Source of the DNA: an uncultured Oscillospiraceae bacterium
GTDB taxonomy: Bacteria > Bacillota > Clostridia > Oscillospirales > Ruminococcaceae
Length of the DNA stretch: 50,499 bases
Assembly (NCBI GenBank): GCA_934539585.1
Contig: CAKTCT010000019.1
Span: 1-50,499 of the forward strand
Direction: 5' to 3'
Shown: piece after piece, positions 8,763 through 16,891 of the stretch
Layout of the letters: each line of letters starts with the position of its first letter
Numbering within the stretch: position 1 is the stretch's first letter
Made by a program: the position numbers and the translations under genes
The notes under the pieces: model-generated
Told to the model about the DNA's origin: nothing
The model's input: only the letters and a program-made list of their open reading frames with translations
Databases searched by the model: none

Positions 8763-8826
8763 GGCGCTTTCTCCTTCCGGACGGAGTTCCGTCCGGGGTT
8801 AGGATTCCCGGAAAATGGGGCTTTAT

Positions 8827-8855
8827 GAAAAATCCGCCCGGAGAGTTCCGGGCGG
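8827..8855 (-). terminator. Intrinsic terminator after the first oxidoreductase
   Basis: Minus strand: CCGCCCGGA-ACTC-TCCGGGCGG followed by ATTTTTC. It lies a few bases past the stop codon of the Gfo/Idh/MocA gene. Confidence 0.85.
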
Positions 8856-8861
8856 GCGGGG

Positions 8862-9935
8862 TCAGCGGGCGGCGCGGTCCTTGGGGACGTCCAGGGTGGA
8901 ATAGTCTCCCAGGGGGAACCGGACGGGCTTGCCGGTGGCGGCGGATTTGTAGATGGCCAGGACCATTTCCAGGGCCTTCATGCCCTCCTCCACGGGGACG
9001 TAGGGGGGACGGTGGTTCCGGATGGCGTCGATGACGTCGGCGTAAAGGAAGCTGTGGCCGGAGCCGTAGACGTTTTTGGGGAAGGTGTTCACCTCGGCCG
9101 CCAGCTCGTCCAGGGTGCGGGGGTCGGAATCGATGTGGTAGGAGGTGAGCTTATTGGTGGCGATGCCGCCGATGCGGACGGAGCCTTTTTCCCCGTAGAC
9201 AGAAAGGGTCTCGTCCTCGTCGCCGCAGGTGTTGACGGTGGCCTCCAGGACGCCGTAGCCGCCGTTCTGGAACCGGAACAGGGCCAGGCCGATGTCCTCG
9301 GCTTCGATGAAGGGGTGGTTCAGGTTGTCGGTGTAGGCCATGACTTCCGTGGGCTCGCCGCCCATGGTCCAGCGGAGAAGGTCGATGCCGTGGATGCACT
9401 GGTTCATCAGGGCGCCGCCGTCCATGGCGTAGGTGCCCCGCCAGGAGGGGACGTTGTAGTAGGCTTCGTCCCGGGTCCAGTGCATCTGGAGAGTGGCATG
9501 GAACAGGCGGCCCAGATTGCCGGCGTCCAGCTGGCTCCGGAGGAGCTGGATGGGCTTATTGAAGCGGTTCTGCTGGCTGACGCTGACCACCACGCCCATT
9601 TCGTCTCGGGCGGCGATGATCCGGCGGGCATCGGCCATGGACAGGGCCACGGGCTTTTCCACGATGACGTTGCAGCCGTGGCGGATGCAGTCGATGGCGA
9701 TCTGGGGGTGATAGCCGCTTTCGGTGGCGACGGCGACCAGTTCGGGGTTCTGCTCGTCCAGCATTTTGTGGTAGTCGGTGTAGACCGGGATGCCGGTGAG
9801 GTTGTAGCGCTCCAGAAGGGCGCGGGCTTTTTCTTCTTTGACATCGCAGACGGCGGCGATCTCCAGCTTATGGTCCAGGGCGGAGCCCAGGTGGTTGGGG
9901 GAGATGCGGCCGCAGCCGATGAGGGCGTATTTCAT
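8862..9935 (-). CDS. Gfo/Idh/MocA-family NAD(P)-dependent oxidoreductase
   Basis: A 357-residue protein with an N-terminal Rossmann fold (GCGRIS at 7-12) and the family lysine in EKP (93-95). The C-terminal alpha/beta domain has the usual catalytic HGID (His182, Asp185). These enzymes oxidise or reduce sugars, inositols or related polyols; the substrate cannot be told here. The start is ATG at 9935, preceded by GAGAGG; an in-frame ATG further upstream (10007) would add 24 residues not seen in the family. It is transcribed alone, from its own promoter to its own terminator. Confidence 0.92.
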   Translation of the reverse strand: MKYALIGCGRISPNHLGSALDHKLEIAAVCDVKEEKARALLERYNLTGIPVYTDYHKMLDEQNPELVAVATESGYHPQIAIDCIRHGCNVIVEKPVALSMADARRIIAARDEMGVVVSVSQQNRFNKPIQLLRSQLDAGNLGRLFHATLQMHWTRDEAYYNVPSWRGTYAMDGGALMNQCIHGIDLLRWTMGGEPTEVMAYTDNLNHPFIEAEDIGLALFRFQNGGYGVLEATVNTCGDEDETLSVYGEKGSVRIGGIATNKLTSYHIDSDPRTLDELAAEVNTFPKNVYGSGHSFLYADVIDAIRNHRPPYVPVEEGMKALEMVLAIYKSAATGKPVRFPLGDYSTLDVPKDRAAR

Positions 9936-9978
9936 AAAATCCTCTCTGTTCATGGCAGTTTTCGGTGGATACAAGGCC

Positions 9979-10007
9979 ATTATAGCCGGAGGTTCTGGAA
10001 AGGTCAA
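9979..10007 (-). promoter_or_regulatory. Promoter of the first oxidoreductase gene
   Basis: Minus strand: -35 TTGACC (10002-10007), 17-bp spacer, -10 TATAAT (9979-9984), 44 bp upstream of the chosen start codon. Confidence 0.8.
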
Positions 10008-10050
10008 GTGCGAATCTTTCGAAAAAGATGGACAATCTTGCGAATTTTCG

Positions 10051-10464
10051 TCAGAGGAGGCCCTTGTTCCGGTAGACCTTGACGGCGTCCAGGATGCAGT
10101 CCTCGCTGACGCCGAAGTATTCGGCCAGCTCCCAGACCTCGGTGTAGCCGTGGTCGGCGGCTTCCAAGAGCTCGTCCATGGGAACCAGGCGCTGGACCAC
10201 CCAGGCGGTGCAGCGGTACTCGCCCCGGAGGATGTCCTCCTTGGAGGCGGAAAGGGGGTGGAGGGTGCCGGTCTCCACGTGGCCCAGCTCGTGAGAGAGG
10301 TGCTCCAGCTCGCTCTGGGGGGTGCGGTTATAGCGGGGGTTCAGGGCGATGGCGCAGAAGGAGCCGTCCTGGACGGTGGCGGCTTCCGCGTCGCCGAGCT
10401 CGTAAAAGTAAACGCCGATGTTGTGGTTTTCCGCCAGATCGTAAAGACTTTGCAGTTTGTCCAT
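10051..10464 (-). CDS. ImmA/IrrE-family metallopeptidase
   Basis: A 137-residue protein with the zinc-peptidase motif HELGH at 58-62 and a downstream acidic segment. In ICEBs1 and PBSX-type elements, ImmA proteases cleave the cognate Xre-type repressor on DNA damage or other signals and so induce the element. Its ATG directly abuts the stop codon of the repressor gene upstream (TAA-ATG), so the two are translationally linked. No signal peptide; cytoplasmic. Inference: it is the inducer of the structural operon on the opposite strand. Confidence 0.9.
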   Translation of the reverse strand: MDKLQSLYDLAENHNIGVYFYELGDAEAATVQDGSFCAIALNPRYNRTPQSELEHLSHELGHVETGTLHPLSASKEDILRGEYRCTAWVVQRLVPMDELLEAADHGYTEVWELAEYFGVSEDCILDAVKVYRNKGLL

Positions 10465-10842
10465 TTACTCGTCTGTCCTTTTATCCGGGGCGGGGGAATC
10501 CGCCGCCTGGCTGCGTTTGATCTCCTCCGCTTTTGCGAAGCGGGCAAATTCCAGAATCCGGTTCAGGGTCTCGTCGGAGACGCCGGCGGTTTCGTGGTAG
10601 AGGGCGTACTGGATGTCGTTGAGCTTCAGCGGGGGGGCGGGGTCCGCCGGAGGGGCGTCCTGCAGGAGGGAGTCCAGGGAAACGTTGAGGTAAGCGGCGA
10701 TCTTCCGGGCGGTATCGGCCCGGGGGCGGCCGCCGTTCTTCCATTTGGACAGGTTCCCGGTGCTGAGGCCCAGCTCCTTGGCCAGGGCGGAGGGGGTGAT
10801 CCCCCGTTCCTGACAGAGAACTTGCAGCTTTTCGTAAAACAT
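10465..10842 (-). CDS. Xre/cI-type repressor of the phage element
   Basis: A 125-residue protein with an N-terminal HTH_3 domain (residues 4-60: ITPSALAKELGLSTGNLSKWK, NGGRPRADTARKIAAYLNVS). The C-terminal part (60-125) is acidic and probably the dimerisation or protease-target region. ATG at 10842 is preceded by GGAG; upstream in-frame codons would enter the operator region. It faces the strong rightward promoter and overlaps an inverted-repeat operator with it. It is expected to silence the structural genes and regulate itself until ImmA removes it. Confidence 0.9.
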   Translation of the reverse strand: MFYEKLQVLCQERGITPSALAKELGLSTGNLSKWKNGGRPRADTARKIAAYLNVSLDSLLQDAPPADPAPPLKLNDIQYALYHETAGVSDETLNRILEFARFAKAEEIKRSQAADSPAPDKRTDE

Positions 10843-10880
10843 TCGGCTCACTCCAACTGATTTTTTGTGCAAATATCCAA

Positions 10881-10931
10881 TAACTTCCAATAGTGCGTGA
10901 AAATGCTTGACAATTGCACTTTAGGAAGTTA
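10881..10931. promoter_or_regulatory. Candidate repressor operator (long inverted repeat)
   Basis: The left arm TAACTTCCAATAGTGC (10881-10896) and right arm GCACTTTAGGAAGTTA (10916-10931) are reverse complements at 14 of 16 positions, with a 19-bp spacer. The right arm overlaps the spacer and -10 of the rightward promoter, and the -35 lies in the central gap. This is the expected geometry for repressor control. A second palindrome, GAACAAA-GG-TTTGTTC (10951-10966), lies just past the predicted start of transcription. Confidence 0.7.
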
Positions 10932-10935
10932 TACT
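10907..10935 (+). promoter_or_regulatory. Main rightward promoter of the phage structural operon
   Basis: A consensus -35 TTGACA (10907-10912), 17-bp spacer and -10 TATACT (10930-10935). It is the only strong plus-strand promoter I see for the packed run of genes to 26679. The predicted 5' leader is about 107 nt. Confidence 0.82.
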
Positions 10936-11049
10936 GGAAGCGCAGGCAGAGAACAAAGGTTTGTTCGTAACCGCCTGGGTTCTTTTCTCTATCATAATAC
11001 ATTTGTTCGCGAGATGCAAGAGGTTTTTTGCAAAAAGGGGGAGATTTTT

Positions 11050-11229
11050 TTGAAAATGCGGAATGTTTTTGCGAAGCTCCGGGGCGTGGTCCTCACCGAC
11101 TGCAAGGAGATGCTGTTTGCCGAGTGCTCCGAGGAGGCGGGGGTGTTCCTCATCGCCTACCGGGACGGGGCGGGGAGGAAGTGCGTCATCTCCTTCCGGC
11201 GGGAGGTCCCGGAGGAGGCGCGGCCATGA
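11050..11229 (+). CDS. Small phage-element protein, first gene of the operon, 59 aa
   Basis: TTG at 11050 is chosen because GGGGGAG lies 7 nt upstream; the alternative ATG at 11056 would be 13 nt away. The product is short and beta-rich with two alternating strands (VVLTDCKEMLFAECSE, GVFLIAYRD, KCVISFRREV). Its stop codon overlaps the terminase small-subunit ATG (ATGA), so translation is coupled. I do not recognise it. Being first behind the induced promoter, it could be a regulator or a packaging accessory, but nothing in the sequence decides. Confidence 0.6.
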   Translation: MKMRNVFAKLRGVVLTDCKEMLFAECSEEAGVFLIAYRDGAGRKCVISFRREVPEEARP

Positions 11230-11570
11230 GGCAGGAGGTGCGGATGCGGCGGGCCCTGGCGGTGCTGGGGTCCATCGGAGAAGGCGGCGGTCTCCGGGAG
11301 GCGGCCAAGGCGGCGGGAGTCGGGGTGGAGACCCTGGTGCGGTGGTTCGGGGAGGCGGAGTTCCGGGAAGAGCTCCGGCGGCTCACCGAGCGGGAAAGCG
11401 AAGGGGTCCGGGGGGAGGTCTGGCGGGCGCTTCTGGAAAAGTGCCGGGCCGGGGATTCCTCGGCCATCCGGCTGTACTTTGACCTCAAGGACCGGAAGAA
11501 GGAACGGGAGGAGGCGGCGCCTGCGGTGATCGTGGACGACATCCCGGGGGAGAAATCGGAGGAATTATGA
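11226..11570 (+). CDS. Terminase small subunit
   Basis: 114 residues. An N-terminal helix-turn-helix-like segment (REAAKAAGVGVETLVRWF) and a following helical oligomerisation part fit small terminases, which recognise DNA for packaging. ATG at 11226 overlaps the preceding stop, and its own stop overlaps the large-subunit ATG at 11567. In PBSX-like elements this protein does not select the element's own DNA; whether that applies here cannot be told from sequence. Confidence 0.8.
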   Translation: MRQEVRMRRALAVLGSIGEGGGLREAAKAAGVGVETLVRWFGEAEFREELRRLTERESEGVRGEVWRALLEKCRAGDSSAIRLYFDLKDRKKEREEAAPAVIVDDIPGEKSEEL

Positions 11571-12817
11571 CGGAAAAGCGGCTTTCGGAGATTCTGGCTC
11601 CGGCGTTTTATCCCATGCACCAGGCGCTGCGGAAGGGGGAGGCGGTCCACTTCTGGCTCCCGGGAGGGAGGGGGAGCGGCAAGTCCTCGGCGGTCAGCGT
11701 GGAAATCCTGCTGGGGATCATGCGGGACCCGGCGGCCAACGGAGCGGTGTTCCGGAAGGTGGGAAAGAATCTGCGGGACAGCGTTTACGAGCAGTTCCTA
11801 TGGGCGGCGGGAAAGCTGGGGGTCCGGGAGCTGTGGGAGGGGCGGGCGTCGCCCCAGCTGGCCATGGTCTACCGGCCCACGGGGCAGAAGGTGCTGTTCC
11901 GGGGGTTGGACAGTCCTCAAAAGCTCAGGTCCCTGAAAACGGAGCGGGGATACCTGAAATACATCTGGTACGAGGAGGCCGACGAGTTCGCCGGGGAGGC
12001 GGAGCTGCGGTCGGTAAACCAGTCCCTGATGCGGGGCGGGGAGCGGTTCGCGGTGTTCTACACCTTCAATCCGCCCAGGAGCCCGGGGCACTGGATCAAC
12101 CGGCTCATGAGCCGGGAGGAGGGCCGGGAAGGGGTGCGGGTGTACCGGTCCGACTACCGGGGGATGCCGGAGAAATGGCTGGGAGAGCCCTTTCTGGCCG
12201 AGGCGGAGCGGCTGAAGGCGGCGGACCCGGAGGCTTACGCCCACGAGTATCTGGGGCAGGCGGTGGGGTCCGGGGGGCAGGTCTTCCGGAACCTGGTGCT
12301 GCGGAGGATCGGCGACGAGGAAATCGGCGGGTTCTGCCGGGTGCGGCGGGGCATCGACTGGGGGTACGGAGCGGACCCCTTCGTCTATCTGGCGGCGGAG
12401 GTGGACCGGAAGAAGCGGCGGGTGCTGGTGTTCCATGAGGAGTACCGGCTCCGGGCGCGGTACGACTGGATCGCGGAGCACATCCGGAGGGAGAACCTCC
12501 GGGGGGAGGCGGTCATGGCCGACAGCGCCGAGCCCAGGTCCAACGACGAGCTCCGGGAGCGGGGGATCCGGGTGCTGGCGGCCAAAAAGGGGCCGGGGAG
12601 CATCGAGCACGGCATCAGCTGGCTCCAGGATCTGGAGGAGCTGGTCATCGATCCGGAGCGGTGCCCCAACGCGGCCCGGGAGTTTTCCGGGTACCAGCTG
12701 GAGGAGGACGGGCAGGGCGGATTTCTGGGCGGGTTCCCGGACCGGGACAACCACTGCATCGACGCGCTGCGGTACGCCTGCGAGCGGGATATGCGGCGGA
12801 CGGGGGTGGGGTTCTGA
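11567..12817 (+). CDS. Terminase large subunit, PBSX type
   Basis: 416 residues with both activities intact. The ATPase has Walker A GGRGSGKS (33-40) and Walker B YIWYEEAD (132-139, acidic pair 137-138). The RNase H-like nuclease has acidic residues Asp264 (GIDWGYG), Asp319 (MADSAEP) and Asp399 (DNHCIDALRYA). It closely matches the PBSX/XtmB family. It translocates DNA into the procapsid and cuts it. Nothing is degraded, so DNA packaging should still be possible. Confidence 0.95.
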   Translation: MTEKRLSEILAPAFYPMHQALRKGEAVHFWLPGGRGSGKSSAVSVEILLGIMRDPAANGAVFRKVGKNLRDSVYEQFLWAAGKLGVRELWEGRASPQLAMVYRPTGQKVLFRGLDSPQKLRSLKTERGYLKYIWYEEADEFAGEAELRSVNQSLMRGGERFAVFYTFNPPRSPGHWINRLMSREEGREGVRVYRSDYRGMPEKWLGEPFLAEAERLKAADPEAYAHEYLGQAVGSGGQVFRNLVLRRIGDEEIGGFCRVRRGIDWGYGADPFVYLAAEVDRKKRRVLVFHEEYRLRARYDWIAEHIRRENLRGEAVMADSAEPRSNDELRERGIRVLAAKKGPGSIEHGISWLQDLEELVIDPERCPNAAREFSGYQLEEDGQGGFLGGFPDRDNHCIDALRYACERDMRRTGVGF

Positions 12818-13014
12818 TGGGGGCTGCGGGGTGCTTGAATGTGGACGGTCGGTGGGCTGTGCCGGTTTGGGCGCTGCGGGGCTGGGCGGCTGGCGGTTGT
12901 TCGGGTGCTGCGGTGGTCGGATGGCGGTAGCTGTTTTGGCCGCGATTGGGGCCGGATGGCGGGCGGCTGTTTGAGGGCTGCGGGTGGATTTTGGATGCGG
13001 AGAGGAGTTTTGGA
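12818..13014 (+). other. G/T-rich gap between terminase and portal
   Basis: 197 bp without a convincing gene, in an operon where most other neighbours overlap or abut. The plus strand is strongly G- and T-rich, with repeated GGCTGCGGG-like and GGGCGGCTG-like words and many G-runs. No ORF here has a ribosome site. It could be a decayed gene, a packaging site or a structured RNA/DNA region. Confidence 0.5.
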
Positions 13015-14388
13015 ATGACGGAAACAGAGCGGATCAGCAGGCTGATCGCGGAAAACGCCGCCATGAGCGGGGAGGAACGGAACGCCCGGGCGGTAAGCGA
13101 ATGGCTCCGGTCCCCGGTGCGGAAGGGGATGCTGGACGGGCAGCGGTACTACGAGAACCGGGACGACATCCTGGGGCGGAAACGGTGGGTCATCGGCGAC
13201 GACGGGAGGCTCCGGGTGGACGGGACGCTGGTCAACAGCCGGATCGCCCACGGTATGGTGCGGAAGCTGACGGATCAGAAGTGTCAGTACCTGTTCGGGC
13301 GGCCCTTTACCATCGGGGCGGAAAACGACGGGTTCCGGGGGGCGCTGGAGGAGTTCTTTGACCGGGAGATGCGAAACCGGGTGAAGAATCTCTGCAAGGA
13401 GGCGGTGAACAAGGGCATCGCCTGGCTCCAGGTGTATCCGGAGGGGGAGCGGCTGGGGTGCCGGAAGATTCCCTCCGAGCAGGTGATCCCCCTGTGGCGG
13501 GACGAAGAGCACACCCGGCTGGACGGGGTGCTCCGGGTGTTCCGGCAGGAACGGTTCAAGGGGCTGAAAAAGGAGACGGTCCTCTGCGTGGAGGAGTGGA
13601 GCGGGGACGGGGTGCAGTTCTGGCTCTACAAGGACGGGGAGCTCCGGACGGACCCGGAGCGGCGGGAGAAGGCCCATTTCCGCATGGACGGGAAGCCGTA
13701 TAACTTTGCGGAGGTCCCCTTCATCCCCTTCAAGTACAACGAGGAGGAGCTGCCGCTTCTGCAGTTCATCAAGCCGCTGATCGACGACTACGACCTGTTG
13801 AAAAGCGACGACGCCAACACCCTGCTGGACAGTCCCAACGCCATTATGGTCCTGCAGAACTACGACGGGGAGGACCTGGGGGAGTTCCGGCGGAACCTGG
13901 CCCAGTACAAGGCCGTGAAGGTCACGGACAACGGCGGGCTGGACATCAAGAGCGCGCCGGTGGTCACGGACGCGGTCAACGCCCATCTGGAGCGGACCCG
14001 GAAGGACTTGTACGAGGCGGGCCGGGGAGTGGACACCCAGCGGCAGACTCTGGGCAATCTGAGCGGGGTGGCGCTGAAGTTTCTCTACGCCGATCTGGAC
14101 CTGGATTGCAGCGGCATCGAGACGGAGTTCGCGGCGGGGTTTGAGAAGCTCTTCTGGTTTCTGAAGGTCTGGCTGGGGATGACGGGGCAGGGGGACTACT
14201 TCGGCGAGAAGGCCTGGATCCTCCTGAACCGGGACATCCTCATCAACGAAAGCGAGGCCATCGAGAGCTGCGCCGCGTCAGCGGGGATGCTGTCCAGGCG
14301 GACCATTCTGGAAAACCACCCCTGGGTCCAGGGGGCCGGAGACGAGGAGGATCGGCTCCGGGCGGAAAAAGAAAAGGAGGACGTATGA
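13015..14388 (+). CDS. Portal protein, SPP1 gp6 family
   Basis: 457 residues. Matches SPP1-type portals (early QRYYENRDDIL and NSRIAHGMVRKLTDQK, central LPLLQFIKPLIDDYDLLKSDDAN, and NLSGVALKFLYADLDLD near the end). It forms the dodecameric ring through which the terminase packages DNA. ATG at 13015 follows GAGGAG by 8 nt; the upstream in-frame ATG would start inside the G/T-rich gap without a ribosome site. Its stop overlaps the scaffold gene (ATGATG). Confidence 0.93.
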   Translation: MTETERISRLIAENAAMSGEERNARAVSEWLRSPVRKGMLDGQRYYENRDDILGRKRWVIGDDGRLRVDGTLVNSRIAHGMVRKLTDQKCQYLFGRPFTIGAENDGFRGALEEFFDREMRNRVKNLCKEAVNKGIAWLQVYPEGERLGCRKIPSEQVIPLWRDEEHTRLDGVLRVFRQERFKGLKKETVLCVEEWSGDGVQFWLYKDGELRTDPERREKAHFRMDGKPYNFAEVPFIPFKYNEEELPLLQFIKPLIDDYDLLKSDDANTLLDSPNAIMVLQNYDGEDLGEFRRNLAQYKAVKVTDNGGLDIKSAPVVTDAVNAHLERTRKDLYEAGRGVDTQRQTLGNLSGVALKFLYADLDLDCSGIETEFAAGFEKLFWFLKVWLGMTGQGDYFGEKAWILLNRDILINESEAIESCAASAGMLSRRTILENHPWVQGAGDEEDRLRAEKEKEDV

Positions 14389-14840
14389 TGGAGGAAATTC
14401 TGGCGATCTTGGCGGGGCTGGCCGGCGAGGACGGGATGATTCCGGCCCAAGGGCTGGAGGAACGGCTCCGGCCGGCGGCGGAGCGGATGGAAAAGGAGCT
14501 CCTGGAGAAGAAGAAGCGGCTGAATCTGGCGGAGGCGCTGGTCAAGAGCGGGGCGGGGGATGTGGATTATCTCCTGTACCGGCTGGGGGACCGGGCCAAG
14601 TTCGGCGAGGACGGGCAGCTTCTGGAGGGGGAGGCCCTCATGGCGGAGGCCAGGGAGGAGTTCCCCATGTTTTTCAGCCGCCGGAAAAGCCGCATCTTCG
14701 GGGTGCGGCCCGGCGAGGGCGAAAGCGGCGGCGCTCTGGGGGCGGAGGAGTTCGGGCGGATGGGCTACCGGCAGCGGCTGGAGCTTTTTGAGACGGACCC
14801 GGACCTCTACCGCAGCTTACAGGGCGAGAACCGGTGGTAA
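14385..14840 (+). CDS. Capsid scaffold-like protein (phage GP20 type)
   Basis: 151 residues, rich in Glu, Lys and Arg and mostly helical (ERMEKELLEKKKRLNLAE). The central GAGDVDYLLYRLGDRAKFGEDG segment matches GP20-type scaffolds, which precede the capsid gene in many Firmicutes phages. It overlaps the portal stop by 4 bp and is followed 67 bp later by the capsid gene. Expected to template procapsid assembly and then leave. Confidence 0.75.
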   Translation: MMEEILAILAGLAGEDGMIPAQGLEERLRPAAERMEKELLEKKKRLNLAEALVKSGAGDVDYLLYRLGDRAKFGEDGQLLEGEALMAEAREEFPMFFSRRKSRIFGVRPGEGESGGALGAEEFGRMGYRQRLELFETDPDLYRSLQGENRW

Positions 14841-14851
14841 TTCTGGCGGTC

Positions 14852-14870
14852 AAGCGGGAGGGTCCCGCTT
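14852..14870. other. Hairpin upstream of the capsid gene
   Basis: AAGCGGGA-GGG-TCCCGCTT, without a T-tract, in the short gap before the major capsid gene. Possibly an mRNA processing or stabilising element that raises capsid yield. Confidence 0.5.
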
Positions 14871-14907
14871 CCGATAGAAAAAAGGAATGAACAAGGAGGA
14901 AACATTC

Positions 14908-15753
14908 ATGGCAGACAACACGCAGAACACCAGCAACACCACCACTCTGGCCAACCTGGTCAATCCCCAGGTAGTGGCCGACGTGGTGGACCAGAACCTT
15001 ACCGACGCCATCCAGTTCCTGCCCCTGTGCAAGGTGGACCGGAAGCTGGAGGGCCACTCCGGCAGCAAGGTGACGCTGCCCAAGTACGCCTACATCGGCG
15101 ACGCGGTGGACGTCTCCGAGGGCGGGGAAATCCCGGTGAAGAAGCTCACCGCCTCCACAGTGGAGGTGACGGTGAAGAAGGCCGGCAACGGCGTGGAGCT
15201 CACCGACGAGGGCCTTCTGAGCGGCTACGGCGATCCCCTGGGCGAGGCGGTGAGCCAGCTGACCCTGTCCATCGCCAGCAAGCTGGACAAGGACGCCATG
15301 GCCTGCCTGTCCGGCATCGGCACGGCTATGACCGTGGATTCCAGCGACACCGCGCTGTCGGCGGACGTGGTGGCCGACGCGCTGGTCAAGTTCGGCGACA
15401 GCGCCGACGGCGACAAGGTGCTGCTCATTGCTCCGGCCCAGATGGCGGCGCTGCGGAAGTCCGAGAGCTGGCTCAAGGCCACGGACATGGGCGTGGATTT
15501 CCTGATGAAGGGCACGGTAGGCATGATCCACGGCTGTCAGGTGGCGGTGTCCAACAAGATCAAGGCCGCCAGCGGCGTTTATGAGAACTACATCGTCATG
15601 CCCGGCGCTCTGGCGCTGTTCCTCAAGCGGGACACCGAGGCCGAGATGCAGAGGGACATCGTCCACAAGACCACCACTGTCACCGTGGACAAGCACTACG
15701 CCATCCATCTGGCCAACGAGAGCAAGGCCATCAAGCTGAAAACCAAAGCCTGA
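14908..15753 (+). CDS. Major capsid protein, N4-gp56 family
   Basis: 281 residues with the hallmarks of the N4-gp56/HK97-fold coat proteins: an N-terminal TLANLVNPQVVADVV arm, GSKVTLPKYAYIGDA, EVTVKKAGNGVELTDEGL and a late LALFLKRDTEAEMQRDI. ATG at 14908 follows AAGGAGG; an ATG 21 bp upstream is rejected because that ribosome site sits inside it. Full length, no internal stops, so the particle should have a head. Confidence 0.92.
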   Translation: MADNTQNTSNTTTLANLVNPQVVADVVDQNLTDAIQFLPLCKVDRKLEGHSGSKVTLPKYAYIGDAVDVSEGGEIPVKKLTASTVEVTVKKAGNGVELTDEGLLSGYGDPLGEAVSQLTLSIASKLDKDAMACLSGIGTAMTVDSSDTALSADVVADALVKFGDSADGDKVLLIAPAQMAALRKSESWLKATDMGVDFLMKGTVGMIHGCQVAVSNKIKAASGVYENYIVMPGALALFLKRDTEAEMQRDIVHKTTTVTVDKHYAIHLANESKAIKLKTKA

Positions 15754-15764
15754 GAGGTGACGGC

Positions 15765-16082
15765 GTGAAGACGGAAATTCTGAATATGGCCAAGGGGCTG
15801 CTGCCCGGGGATTTCGATGAGGACCGTCTGGGCTTCTGGGCGGCGGATGTGGAGAGCTACATCTGCGCCTACTGCGGCGTGGAGGAGGTTCCGGCGGGGT
15901 GCGAGACCCTGGCGGCCCGGATGATCGCGGCGGCGGCAGACGGGTCCCTGGGGGACGGGGCGCTGAAATCCGTGACCCGGGGGGACTTCAGCGCCAGCTA
16001 CGAGGCCGGGAGCCGTCCGGGGATGGAGGACTTCGACCGGCGGCTCCAGAGGTTCCGGCGGCTCCGATGGGACGGCCGATGA
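15765..16082 (+). CDS. Head-tail connector (gp6/gp15-like adaptor)
   Basis: 105 residues starting at GTG with GAGAGGTG upstream. Mostly helical (ILNMAKGLLPGDFDEDRLGFWAADVESYICAYC, then AARMIAAAADG). The size, helical pattern and position right after the capsid gene fit DNA-packaging/connector proteins that ring the portal. Its stop overlaps the ATG of the next gene. Confidence 0.72.
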   Translation: MKTEILNMAKGLLPGDFDEDRLGFWAADVESYICAYCGVEEVPAGCETLAARMIAAAADGSLGDGALKSVTRGDFSASYEAGSRPGMEDFDRRLQRFRRLRWDGR

Positions 16083-16462
16083 GGCGGAAAGGACGGTGGA
16101 AGGTGGGACTTCGGGAAGTGATCGAAAGCACCTATCGGGGGGAGATGACCGTCTACCGGCGGTTTGCCAGGGTGGAAAACGGGCGGACGGTCTTCGGGGA
16201 GCTGGCGGTGTACGCCGGCGTTCCCTGTGCCCTTTCCCGGGGCGGGAGCACCAGGCGGCAGGGGTCGCCCATCCGCCAGGGGGAGGTGGGGGAGATCCGG
16301 TATGATGGGAAAATCTTCGCATCGCCGGAGCTGACCATTCCCGCCGGGTGCCGGATCGTGGTGGTCCAGGACGGTGTGGTCCGGGAATTTGTCACTTGCG
16401 GCGAGGCGACGGTGTACCCCACTCACCAGGAGATCGCCGTGACCAGAGAGGAGCGGGCCTGA
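16079..16462 (+). CDS. Head closure / minor capsid protein
   Basis: 127 residues, beta-rich (MTVYRRFARVENGRTVFGELAVYAGVPCALS, YRIVVVQDG-like strands). Fits the head-completion or 'minor capsid' proteins that stopper the connector in PBSX-like clusters. ATG 16079 overlaps the previous stop (ATGA) but has a weak ribosome site; GTG at 16103 is a possible alternative. Ends in TGATG overlap with the next gene. Confidence 0.65.
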   Translation: MRRKGRWKVGLREVIESTYRGEMTVYRRFARVENGRTVFGELAVYAGVPCALSRGGSTRRQGSPIRQGEVGEIRYDGKIFASPELTIPAGCRIVVVQDGVVREFVTCGEATVYPTHQEIAVTREERA

Positions 16463-16890
16463 TGGAGGAGCTACTGATGGAAAACGTGCTGGCGGCCCTG
16501 GGACGGGCCTTTCCGGAGGCGATGATCGTGACGGAACGGGTGCGGCAGGGATTTGCGGCTCCGGCATTCCTGCTCCGGGCGGAGAAAACCGTGGTCCGGA
16601 AGGAGATGGGGGACCGGTACCGGGGAGAGGCGGAGTTCTCCCTCCGGTACTTTCCGGAGAAGGAGGACGCCGTGGCGGCGGCCGGGATCCCCGGGAAGGT
16701 GGAGGCGGAAATGAAGGCGTGTCCGGGATTTCTGCGGATGGAATCCAAGGCCGGGGAGGACGGGACGCTGACCATGCGGGTCTTTTTCTCGGCGGTGGGG
16801 TTCCAGGTTGAGGAGGCCGGGGCGCTGATGGAGAAAATGGGGATGCGGCTCCTCTTTGGGGCGGCCGCTTCCGGAAAGACGGGAGGATAA
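16462..16890 (+). CDS. Tail terminator-like protein (DUF6838 type)
   Basis: 142 residues with an alpha/beta pattern: a helix (VLAALGRAFPEAMIVTERV), paired strands (FLLRAEKTVVRKEMGDRY, EAEFSLRYF) and a final helix (VEEAGALMEKMGM). This matches the tail-terminator proteins found just before the sheath gene in clostridial myo-type elements. They cap the tail tube and join it to the head. Confidence 0.7.
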   Translation: MEELLMENVLAALGRAFPEAMIVTERVRQGFAAPAFLLRAEKTVVRKEMGDRYRGEAEFSLRYFPEKEDAVAAAGIPGKVEAEMKACPGFLRMESKAGEDGTLTMRVFFSAVGFQVEEAGALMEKMGMRLLFGAAASGKTGG

Positions 16891-16891
16891 C

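Noticed and set aside
10951..10966. LexA/SOS box
   Set aside because: GAAC and GTTC are separated by 8 bp rather than 4, so it does not fit the Gram-positive LexA consensus. Kept only as a possible repressor site.
12385..13986. 533-codon minus-strand frame across terminase and portal
   Set aside because: Proline-rich shadow of the GC-rich coding strand; overlaps two confirmed phage genes.
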